Source: JAUUZQ01 sp964538375 (GTDB lineage: Bacteria > Bacteroidota > Bacteroidia > Bacteroidales > GCA-2748055). From it: a stretch of DNA of 17,978 bases. Positions 1-6,325 of the stretch are shown in pieces. Made by a program: the position numbers and the translations under genes. Every line of letters begins with the position of its first letter. Positions within the stretch are counted from its first letter, which is position 1. The notes below the pieces were generated by a model, which was given only the letters and a program-made list of their open reading frames with translations, was not told the origin of the DNA and made no database searches. Where the stretch lies: positions 1-17,978 of the forward strand of contig CAZIFQ010000047.1 in assembly GCA_964538375.1 (NCBI GenBank), given 5' to 3'.

Positions 1-46
1 GAAACCTGTGCACTCTTATTTGCCATTTTCTGTGCATTGTAAGTTG

Positions 47-241
47 CTACTTACATGCAAGAGTATCTTGATCACTAAAAAGGTAGAAAGACGGCATTAT
101 TTCTTTATATATTGGAGCGTACAGTTCAATAATAAAGGTCTCTCCAGATGAAAACGTACCGTTGTTATTGATTATATTTATATCACTTGATTGGTTGCAG
201 CTGATTAGTGCAAGGGAAAATAATATTGTAATAGCTCTCAT
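47..241 (-). CDS. Very small putative lipoprotein, possibly truncated
   Basis: This 64-residue product starts with a hydrophobic stretch ending in a lipobox-like LISC, so Cys15 is the expected lipidated residue and the mature protein would be about 50 residues. The ATG lies 1 base after the stop of the RHS tail upstream, so the two are probably co-transcribed. The position directly after an RHS tail suggests an immunity protein or cargo partner, but the mature part matches nothing I recognise. The C-terminus looks abrupt: after '...FSDQDTL' another frame stays open for about 13 more residues, so a frameshift that shortened a longer lipoprotein is possible. The lipoprotein signal is seen; the immunity role is only inference from position. 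Confidence 0.45.
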   Translation of the reverse strand: MRAITILFSLALISCNQSSDINIINNNGTFSSGETFIIELYAPIYKEIMPSFYLFSDQDTLACK

Positions 242-242
242 C

Positions 243-1007
243 TTAGTTGTTGTTTTTCTTATTCTTAAAAAATGGTTCTGTAATATACCTACCTTTAAGG
301 GTCCCTCTATGCCTTCTTTTTACTCGCAAAGTATCTCCTTCATCAGTCCTGTGCATTAAAACTGAAACATCTGCAGAATCAGAATCATATCCAGAGTACG
401 CTCTCACTATAGTGTTATTTTCCGGACTTGCTGCAGGTGATGTTCCTGTACTACTACTTACAATATCTTCATCTGAAGTGCCACTAGTAGCATTATTTAT
501 TTCTTGTCCTGCTTTGGATACTGACTTAATAGATTTTGCAGCATCTAGCGGGCTTGGTGGAGGTTTTGGCCCTGCAACTTTCTGAGCTAATATCAAATCT
601 ATGTTTTCACTCTGCCCATCTGGATTTTCAGCTTCATGATTTTCATTTCCGCCTCCAGATGAAGAGGTATACTCAGTTCCTCCTGGAGTTGTATATGTAT
701 TATCACCTTCTACGGCTTGATCGCCTTTCCTTAAGGCATTTCCAATCTTCTTAAGGGGTCTTTTAATCCATCCTTGTCTTTTCACAGTAACTTCTGGTAA
801 AGGAATCGGATTGTTGGCCCCTCCTGGATTATTTGGTGCAATTGAATCTAAACCAAATGGATCAGTAAACATCATTGGATTATTGAAAACGTAGTGATAA
901 GGATTCATATTGAAGTGATATTCAGCTAGTGGATCGGGAACATGCCACCTGCCCAACTGCGGATCATAGAACCTTGCTCCGTAATCACAAAGTTGTCTTT
1001 GCTCATA
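243..1007 (-). pseudogene. RHS-repeat protein, orphan C-terminal tail
   Basis: The frame opens after an in-frame TGA (1008-1010) and reads straight into the RHS-associated core: 'DYGARFYDPQLGRWHVPDPL' followed by 'NPYHYVFNNP' and 'DPFGLD'. No start codon fits well: the only early candidate is a TTG at 956 inside the core motif. The thousand or more upstream YD-repeat residues of a normal RHS/wall-associated protein are absent, so this is a stranded tail. After the core come about 190 residues: a polymorphic region rich in Gly, Ser, Asn and Pro, with a basic patch ('RPLKKIGNALRKG') and a basic end ('LRVKRRHRGTLKGR'). In intact RHS proteins this position carries a variable toxin tip. I do not recognise a toxin fold here. 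It may be a remnant or a displaced tip that can recombine into a full-length RHS gene elsewhere. Confidence 0.7.
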
Positions 1008-1044
1008 TCAAGATCTATCAATTGTTATGAATCTGTAGAAAAAG

Positions 1045-1080
1045 ATATACGTATATAAATAAGTGTTTATATACGTATAT
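1045..1080 (-). terminator. AT-rich hairpin, probable terminator of the luxR unit
   Basis: Two perfectly complementary 15-base arms (1045-1059 and 1066-1080) flank the 6-base loop TAAGTG. On the minus strand the stem lies 8 bases past the end of the LuxR-type gene and is followed by CTTTTT, which fits a rho-independent terminator. The stem holds few G-C pairs, so its strength is uncertain. Each arm is partly self-palindromic (ATATACGTATAT), so a protein-binding palindrome is the alternative. Confidence 0.5.
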
Positions 1081-1088
1081 TTAATAGT

Positions 1089-1685
1089 TTACCTCGTAGT
1101 ATTTGCAATATCTTCAATGGAGATGATATTGTTTACAATGGCATAAACGGTTAGTCCGGAGACAGACTTTATGCTGAGTTTATTGCTGATATTTTTCCTG
1201 TGGGTGGTGACGGTGTGAAGAGAGAGAAAAAGTAAATCAGCGATTTGCTTATTGGTTAGCCCGGTAGCTACATGCTTGAGAATGGTTATTTCCCTATCGC
1301 TGAGCGAGGAAGAATGAACGGCTTTTTTCTTATCCAGATACGGCTTGATCAGTTCTTCCAGCTGAACAACAATATCCTGTTTGCTATCGCTGAGAAATAT
1401 GCTTGTAAAAATGTTGTTCTTTTCCGGAGTTTCACGGCTGTGTTTAAGAAGAATGGTTTTTTCAGACAGCCCGAGGTTGTCGGCAAAAAAAAGGGGACAT
1501 CTTTCAAACAGCGCTAAAGAAATAATGATAAAATCCGAACCATGTTCTTTTACGTAATTCTTAAAGATGTCAGGATTATCGGTATCTAACAAGACCTCTA
1601 CAGCTGAAAGATTTTTCAGTATGGAAACAATTCCTTTTCTAATGATATAGGAATCAACAGCGACAAAGAATGTTACTTTATTCAT
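1089..1685 (-). CDS. LuxR-type transcriptional regulator with degenerate receiver
   Basis: A 198-residue protein of NarL/FixJ layout. Residues 1-115 resemble a receiver domain and residues 125-190 form a clear GerE/LuxR helix-turn-helix ('LSDREITILKHVATGLTNKQ', then 'LSLHTVTTHRKNI'). The receiver keeps an acidic D11 near the N-terminus, but the strand that should carry the phospho-acceptor Asp reads 'SDFIIISLALF', with Ser56 at the expected place. Normal phosphorylation is therefore unlikely. The ATG overlaps the TGA of the upstream hemerythrin-like gene (ATGA), a sign of translational coupling, so that protein is the best candidate for a signal partner. From memory, Porphyromonas gingivalis CdhR (PG1237), a LuxR-type regulator linked to hemin uptake, has a similar size and gene setting; this was not checked. 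DNA-binding role is confident; target genes and signal are unknown. Confidence 0.85.
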   Translation of the reverse strand: MNKVTFFVAVDSYIIRKGIVSILKNLSAVEVLLDTDNPDIFKNYVKEHGSDFIIISLALFERCPLFFADNLGLSEKTILLKHSRETPEKNNIFTSIFLSDSKQDIVVQLEELIKPYLDKKKAVHSSSLSDREITILKHVATGLTNKQIADLLFLSLHTVTTHRKNISNKLSIKSVSGLTVYAIVNNIISIEDIANTTR

Positions 1686-2416
1686 GATGTAACCCGATGA
1701 AGTAATTCTTTTTCCAGGTCTGCCACTTTTGGAACAAGGACCTTATCTTCCATAAGGGCATGGTCTATTAAATCTTCCTTCAAAGAAAATAAATCTGACA
1801 GTATCAGGTCGCAGAGAACCCTGTTTTTAAAGGGGGGCAGGTATTTAATGATGAGTGTGGCAAGGTTGGCCAGGGAATCTTCCAACCGGTCATGCTCGTG
1901 TGCAAACTGGCTAATTGAATAAGAATTTAGTTTTTTCACAAAATCTAAATCCGGTTTTGTTTTTGCGGCTTGCTTTTCTATTTCAAGAATGTAGGGAAGA
2001 ACTTTTTCTTCCTCCTTCATGATGTGATCGATAAATTCTTTTTTATAGTCGTTGAAAAAGGTGGTAACCAGGTTTTTTTTATCGTTGGAAAGGAGAGAAT
2101 TGTTTATGAGTGAAAAGGTGTTGTTTTCAATTTTAGGTAATTCTATCTTAAGATAATGAGCGTGTGTTTTTTTAAGGTATTCTACTACGGTTGAAAGAGA
2201 GAAAAGGGAAAAATTGGTCTCGGCGACATATTCCTCATTGACATAAGAATTTACAATTTCCAGGAAAAAAGCAGTGTTGACGCCATTGTCTGAACACACT
2301 TCACCAACGGTTTTCTCTCCAAATCCAAGCTCGATATCAAAACGGGGAAGCAGGGAAATAATCTGGCTGTTTTCCAGTATTGCATCTGACATTAACTGGC
2401 CTTCATTTATCAACAT
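1682..2416 (-). CDS. RIC/ScdA-YtfE-like hemerythrin-domain di-iron protein
   Basis: A 244-residue protein with the layout of the RIC (repair of iron centres) family: an N-terminal ScdA_N-like segment (about 20-60) and a hemerythrin four-helix bundle (about 80-240). Candidate iron ligands are H85 or H87, H131 with E135, H173 or H175, and H219 with E223. The two HxxxE pairs match the pattern of E. coli YtfE (H129/E133 and H204/E208). The oddity is the N-terminal domain: where RIC proteins carry a Cys-Cys motif ('DFCCGGK'), this one reads 'IELGFGEK' (G31-F32), so the usual Cys chemistry is missing. It could sense O2, NO or iron rather than repair clusters. The gene starts 12 bases after the CDF stop and overlaps the LuxR-type gene by 4 bases. 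A second ATG at 2392 (residue 9) has GAAGG 7 bases upstream and may be the true start. Confidence 0.82.
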   Translation of the reverse strand: MLINEGQLMSDAILENSQIISLLPRFDIELGFGEKTVGEVCSDNGVNTAFFLEIVNSYVNEEYVAETNFSLFSLSTVVEYLKKTHAHYLKIELPKIENNTFSLINNSLLSNDKKNLVTTFFNDYKKEFIDHIMKEEEKVLPYILEIEKQAAKTKPDLDFVKKLNSYSISQFAHEHDRLEDSLANLATLIIKYLPPFKNRVLCDLILSDLFSLKEDLIDHALMEDKVLVPKVADLEKELLHRVTS

Positions 2417-2428
2417 AGCTGCTATTAT

Positions 2429-3352
2429 TTATTCAGGAATATCCTTTTCAGAAATTCCAAATTTTTCATCTTGTTCAAGGTTTCCTTTGGGCTCCACGTG
2501 TACCACTACATCATATACATGATCGATGCTTTCCTTGATGCTGTTTTCCACATTTTTTGCGATGTCATGTGCTTCCAGAACGGTGAGGTGTGGCTCCACT
2601 TCGATATCAAGATTGATCATATAATGGGACCCGATTTTCCTGGCGCGTGTTCGGTGGGGATTATGAGCGCCCGCCACTTTTTTAACTGCCTGAAATAGTT
2701 TTTCATACAGTTTTGGATCATCAATTCCGTCCATTAAATCCACATTGGATTTTAGGAAGATTCGTACCGCCTCATACATTATAAATATACTGATAATCAA
2801 GGCAATAACTTTATCAATTACGGGAACATCCAAAACGAGAGCAACAATGAGTCCTATCAAAACAGTAGCAGAGATAAGCATGTCACTCCTCATGTGTTTA
2901 CCCATGGTGATCATCATATTGCTGTTTTGCTTTTCCCCCACGCTCCTTAAATACACACTGAGAAAAATTTTTCCAAGCATGGAAAATATGGTTACATAGA
3001 TGGCGAGCATAGAAGGCAGAGAGGCCTCGGAGGAATCTAATAATCGATGTATAGTTGTAATTGCCAATTGTGCCCCGGCAATAAAAATCATCATCGACAG
3101 CACTTTTGTTGCTACAGTGTCTGCTTTGGAATATCCATATGAAAATTTAATATTTGGGGGACGTTGGACGATTCGGGCGGCAACCAAGGTAATAATAGAG
3201 CTAACTATATCTGTAGCCGAATCAATTCCGTCGGCAATTACCGCAAAACTTCCTGAAATGAAACCAATAATAAGCTTTAGCACAGCCAGCAATGCGTTTC
3301 CTGAAATGGATACCCAGGATGCCCGAATGATATGGTTTGGCTTTTTGTTCAT
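2429..3352 (-). CDS. CDF-family cation efflux transporter, FieF/YiiP-like
   Basis: A 307-residue cation diffusion facilitator, normal length for the family, with six membrane helices in the first 200 residues and a cytoplasmic ferredoxin-like C-terminal domain. TM2 carries D44xxxD48 ('DGIDSATDIV') and TM5 carries H153xxxD157 ('HMRSDML'). This is the Asp-Asp-His-Asp transport site of E. coli YiiP/FieF at almost the same residue numbers (D45, D49, H153, D157). The C-terminal domain holds His and Glu residues typical of the dimer-interface sites ('HNPHRTRAR', 'DIEVEPHLTVLEAHDI', 'VVVHVEP'). The predicted role is proton-driven export of Zn2+, Fe2+ or Cd2+ across the inner membrane. It leads a unit with the RIC-like protein and the LuxR-type regulator, which makes iron a reasonable guess for the physiological metal. 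The metal cannot be fixed from sequence alone. Confidence 0.92.
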   Translation of the reverse strand: MNKKPNHIIRASWVSISGNALLAVLKLIIGFISGSFAVIADGIDSATDIVSSIITLVAARIVQRPPNIKFSYGYSKADTVATKVLSMMIFIAGAQLAITTIHRLLDSSEASLPSMLAIYVTIFSMLGKIFLSVYLRSVGEKQNSNMMITMGKHMRSDMLISATVLIGLIVALVLDVPVIDKVIALIISIFIMYEAVRIFLKSNVDLMDGIDDPKLYEKLFQAVKKVAGAHNPHRTRARKIGSHYMINLDIEVEPHLTVLEAHDIAKNVENSIKESIDHVYDVVVHVEPKGNLEQDEKFGISEKDIPE

Positions 3353-3419
3353 AGAATTAAATAGTCGGAAAAGTTAAGGATTTATTTAATAACAAAGGGA
3401 AAGGGAGGTTTGTTTTATT

Positions 3420-3467
3420 GGGTTAATGAGTCAATGGGTTAATGAGCTAATGGGTTAATGAGTCAAT
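3420..3467. repeat. Three 16-base tandem repeats with 8-base sub-period
   Basis: Three adjacent copies of GGGTTAATGAGTCAAT lie at 3420-3435, 3436-3451 and 3452-3467. Copies 1 and 3 are identical; copy 2 has CT in place of TC. Each copy divides into two 8-base halves, GGGTTAAT and GAGTCAAT (or GAGCTAAT), so the tract is six units of the form GRGYYAAT. It lies in the 138-base gap between the two CDF genes, with no gene over it. It resembles the short intergenic repeats scattered through many Bacteroidota genomes; function unknown. Confidence 0.85.
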
Positions 3468-3490
3468 GTTTTTTTGTTGTTGCTTCGGGA

Positions 3491-4414
3491 TCATTCTCCA
3501 AGAACTCCCGTTTTATGCCTGGAATCATATTCAAACTGCAGGGTGATATGATGTATCCGAAATCTCGACTTTAATAGTTTAATGATTTTTTCCTGAATGG
3601 GCTTTATTGCGCTTAATTTGAAATCGTCACTAAGTTCAACATGTGCTTCAAAGTGAACATCATGATCGCTTAGATTCCAGGCGTGTATGTGGTGAATGTT
3701 ATTAACTTCTTCCATGGTTTCAACTTTGAATTTGATCTTTTCAAGATCAATATTTTCAGGAGTGGCCTGCATAAGTATATTCACAGCTTCCTTTAAAATA
3801 ATAAAGGCCTCACGAATCAGGTACAAACCAATGAGTACCGTGACAATAGGATCAATCCAATAAATATCAAAAATCTGGATGGCAACTGCAGCAAGAATCA
3901 CAACAACAGAAGAAAGACTATCGCCTATCAGGTGCACATAGGCGGCTTTAACATTTATATTCTTTTTTGAATCGTTTCGAAGTATGGTAACCGCTAAAAC
4001 ATTGGCCAACAAACCGATCATTGCAACAACAATTACAATCAGTGAATTGATGGGCTGTGGATTCTGAATTCGCTCATAGGCCTCTTTGAACAGGTAAAAG
4101 CATATCACAATCAATATCACAGCATTTAACATTGCTGCTAGAATTTCTACCCGTTTATATCCGAAGGTTTTTTTGGTGTCGGCGCTTTTTTTGCCAACAC
4201 GGGTGGCAATATAAGCAATGAAAGTTGCAAAAGTATCACTGAGGTTATGAAGCGCATCTGATAGCAAGGCCAGGCTATTAGAGACAATTCCACCGGCCAG
4301 TTCAGCGATGGTAATAACAAGATTTAAGAGGGTGGCGATCAATAAATTTTTTTCATTGACCGGTTGATGGTTGTGGTGCTTTCTTACTTTATGTTCTTTC
4401 TTTTCCTTTTCCAT
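3491..4414 (-). CDS. CDF-family zinc exporter, CzcD/ZitB-like
   Basis: A 307-residue cation diffusion facilitator with six membrane helices after a His-containing N-terminal tail ('RKHHNHQ') and a C-terminal cytoplasmic domain. TM2 reads 'LSDALHNLSD' (H56xxxD60) and TM5 reads 'HLIGDSLSS' (H161xxxD165). This His-Asp-His-Asp site is the hallmark of the zinc-selective CzcD/ZitB/ZnT branch and differs from the Asp-Asp site of the other CDF gene in this window. The C-terminal 'NIHHIHAWNLSDHDVHFEAH' segment is the usual His-rich regulatory part. It would export Zn2+ from the cytoplasm in exchange for protons. The start codon comes 1 base after the stop of the ZIP-family gene upstream, so an importer and an exporter are made from the same transcript. 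Confidence 0.93.
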   Translation of the reverse strand: MEKEKKEHKVRKHHNHQPVNEKNLLIATLLNLVITIAELAGGIVSNSLALLSDALHNLSDTFATFIAYIATRVGKKSADTKKTFGYKRVEILAAMLNAVILIVICFYLFKEAYERIQNPQPINSLIVIVVAMIGLLANVLAVTILRNDSKKNINVKAAYVHLIGDSLSSVVVILAAVAIQIFDIYWIDPIVTVLIGLYLIREAFIILKEAVNILMQATPENIDLEKIKFKVETMEEVNNIHHIHAWNLSDHDVHFEAHVELSDDFKLSAIKPIQEKIIKLLKSRFRIHHITLQFEYDSRHKTGVLGE

Positions 4415-4415
4415 A

Positions 4416-5243
4416 TCAGATAAATAGCAATAAGCTTAGCGCCATTACTGCCATACCAATAACAAATCCATATATGCTATAATGGTGATGACCATACTCT
4501 TCGGCTGTTGGCAGCAGCTCATCGATAGAAATAAATACCATAATACCGGCAACGCCCCCAAACATGAAGCCAAACAAACTGTACGGTATAGTTTCTGTTC
4601 CCCTGAAGAAAATAATAAGGATAAAATATGCGATCAGTGCACCAACGGGCTCTGCCAGTCCGGAAAGAAAAGACAGGAAAAACCCACGTTTTTTACTGCC
4701 TGTACCATAGGATATGGGAACGGATACAGCAATTCCTTCCGGGATATTATGAATGGCTATTGCGACCGCGATGGGAATGGCCAGTTCAGGTTCAGCCAGG
4801 CCGGCAAAGAAGGTTGCGATTCCTTCCGGGAAGTTGTGAATGGCAATAGCGAGCGCGGTAAACAATCCCATTCGCACCAATTTCGGGTCTTTAACCGAAC
4901 CCCCATTTTTTATATCTTCAATTCTTTTTATCTCGTGGGGATTCTCCTGAGAAGGAATAAGTTTGTCAATTAAAGCAATGACAGCCACACCCACAAAAAA
5001 GGATAAAACAGTTAGCCAGGCACCATGTGTCTCTCCATAAACCAAGGAGAGGGAATCCCTGGATTTGCCAAGGATTTCGACAAAGGAAACATAGATCATT
5101 ACTCCTGCAGAAAATCCGAGCGAAACAGAAAGCAGCTTTGTATTGGTCTTTTTGGTGAAAAAGGCCAGGGCACTACCAATACCTGTTGATAGTCCTGCAA
5201 AAACAGTTAAGCCAAAAGCAAACCAAAAATTGTCAAAATTCAT
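4416..5243 (-). CDS. zupT: ZIP-family divalent metal importer, ZupT-like
   Basis: A 275-residue membrane protein with about eight hydrophobic helices. The two metal-binding signatures of bacterial ZIP transporters are intact: HNFPEG (H136-G141) in TM4 and HNIPEG (H165-G170) in TM5. Between TM3 and TM4 lies the expected cytoplasmic loop (about 95-120). Further acidic residues sit in 'FVEILG' (TM2) and 'SIDELLP' (TM7). By family, it takes up Zn2+ and, less selectively, Fe2+, Mn2+ or Co2+ into the cytoplasm. The length matches E. coli ZupT (257) with a slightly longer loop. The gene starts 22 bases after lgt and ends 1 base before the zinc exporter gene, so the three very likely form one operon. 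Confidence 0.92.
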   Translation of the reverse strand: MNFDNFWFAFGLTVFAGLSTGIGSALAFFTKKTNTKLLSVSLGFSAGVMIYVSFVEILGKSRDSLSLVYGETHGAWLTVLSFFVGVAVIALIDKLIPSQENPHEIKRIEDIKNGGSVKDPKLVRMGLFTALAIAIHNFPEGIATFFAGLAEPELAIPIAVAIAIHNIPEGIAVSVPISYGTGSKKRGFFLSFLSGLAEPVGALIAYFILIIFFRGTETIPYSLFGFMFGGVAGIMVFISIDELLPTAEEYGHHHYSIYGFVIGMAVMALSLLLFI

Positions 5244-5265
5244 TGCGTCAGATTATCTGATTTTC

Positions 5266-6144
5266 CTATTTCTTCTTGACCTTTCCAGCTTTCTCCGGTT
5301 TCTTAGGAATGGGTGTTTTTGAGAAGTACCGGGGTTTTTGTTTTGTGTAAACAATCAAACCAATACCCAGGAGAATAAACGGAACACTTAACCATTGTCC
5401 CATATTTAATAGCATTCCCTGTTCAAATCGAACCTGGTCGTTCTTCACAAATTCTATGAGAACCCTTGCCATAAAAAGGGCAATTAAAAAGATGCCAAAG
5501 ATTAAACCATCTCGTATCTCATCTTTTTTAGCACGATAAAAAAGGAAAAGTCCGGCAAAAATAAGCAAGTAAGCTAAGGCCTCGTATATCTGTGTAGGAT
5601 GACTTGGAACGTTTGGCAGAATAGCACCGGTATTAGGATCTCTTACCATATCCCCGGCAAATTTAAAAGCCCATGGAAGATCTGAAGCTGTTCCATAAAT
5701 CTCTGAATTAAAGAGATTTCCCGTTCTAATGAATGCCCCTCCAAGAGGAACCACTATTACCAGGCGGTCCATCAACCAAAGGAAGGATAATTTATGCTTT
5801 CGAATATATAGCCAAACAGCCAGGACAATACCAATGGCAGCACCATGACTGGCCAAACCACCTTCCCATATTTTAAGAATTTCCACCGGGTTGCCCAGGT
5901 AATATTTTGGTTCATAAAACAAACAGTGTCCCAGGCGAGCCCCAACAATAGTTCCCACGGCAATATAAATCAGGAGCTGATCAAGCATTTCAGCATCAAG
6001 ACGCTTAATTTTTAAGGCACGTGTAAACACCAGGTAACCAGATAAAAATGCACAAGCAAATAATAATCCATACCATCTTATTGAAAGACCTCCGATGTGA
6101 AAAATTTCGGGATCAATATTCCAGGTTATGTAAGAAAAAATCAT
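5266..6144 (-). CDS. lgt: Prolipoprotein diacylglyceryl transferase
   Basis: Lgt transfers a diacylglyceryl group from phosphatidylglycerol to the lipobox cysteine of prolipoproteins, the first step of lipoprotein maturation at the inner membrane. The 292-residue product has about seven membrane helices. The Lgt signature is present as 'GAFIRTGNLFNSEIYG' (R140, N143, N146, E148), with the conserved 'SHGAA' (H100), 'SHPTQIYEAL' and 'ARVLIEF' blocks. The C-terminus carries a Lys-rich tail ('KPEKAGKVKKK'). The gene is first in a tight unit with the ZIP and CDF transporters; that pairing has no obvious biochemical reason and probably reflects shared housekeeping expression. The ATG at 6144 gives the normal Lgt N-terminus. 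Divergent from it is a large lipoprotein gene, itself a substrate of Lgt. Confidence 0.96.
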   Translation of the reverse strand: MIFSYITWNIDPEIFHIGGLSIRWYGLLFACAFLSGYLVFTRALKIKRLDAEMLDQLLIYIAVGTIVGARLGHCLFYEPKYYLGNPVEILKIWEGGLASHGAAIGIVLAVWLYIRKHKLSFLWLMDRLVIVVPLGGAFIRTGNLFNSEIYGTASDLPWAFKFAGDMVRDPNTGAILPNVPSHPTQIYEALAYLLIFAGLFLFYRAKKDEIRDGLIFGIFLIALFMARVLIEFVKNDQVRFEQGMLLNMGQWLSVPFILLGIGLIVYTKQKPRYFSKTPIPKKPEKAGKVKKK

Positions 6145-6236
6145 AGTTGTTAAATTTTCAGGTGTTAAAGCTACAAATTATATACTAATGTGGGACTAAT
6201 GATTGTTTAATTAGTAGATTCCGGGACAGGAATATT

Positions 6237-6244
6237 TATATTTG
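6237..6244 (+). promoter_or_regulatory. Candidate -7 promoter element, TATATTTG
   Basis: TATATTTG matches the Bacteroidota -7 consensus TAnnTTTG exactly and lies 82 bases upstream of the GTG of the Ig-like lipoprotein gene. No good -33 TTG is seen at the usual spacing, so the call rests on the -7 element alone. No equally good element was found for lgt on the other strand of this 181-base gap. Confidence 0.4.
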
Positions 6245-6325
6245 CAATGTTTTTATAAAACAGCGGTATTTGAGCTTAGTAATTGAGTGTAATAAATATG
6301 CAGATTTTCAGTTAATAGGAATAAG

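Noticed and set aside
243..956. Intact gene starting at the TTG at 956
   Set aside because: The TTG is the Leu codon inside the RHS core motif 'DPQLGRW', and the same frame encodes more of that core upstream to 1007. It is not a credible start.
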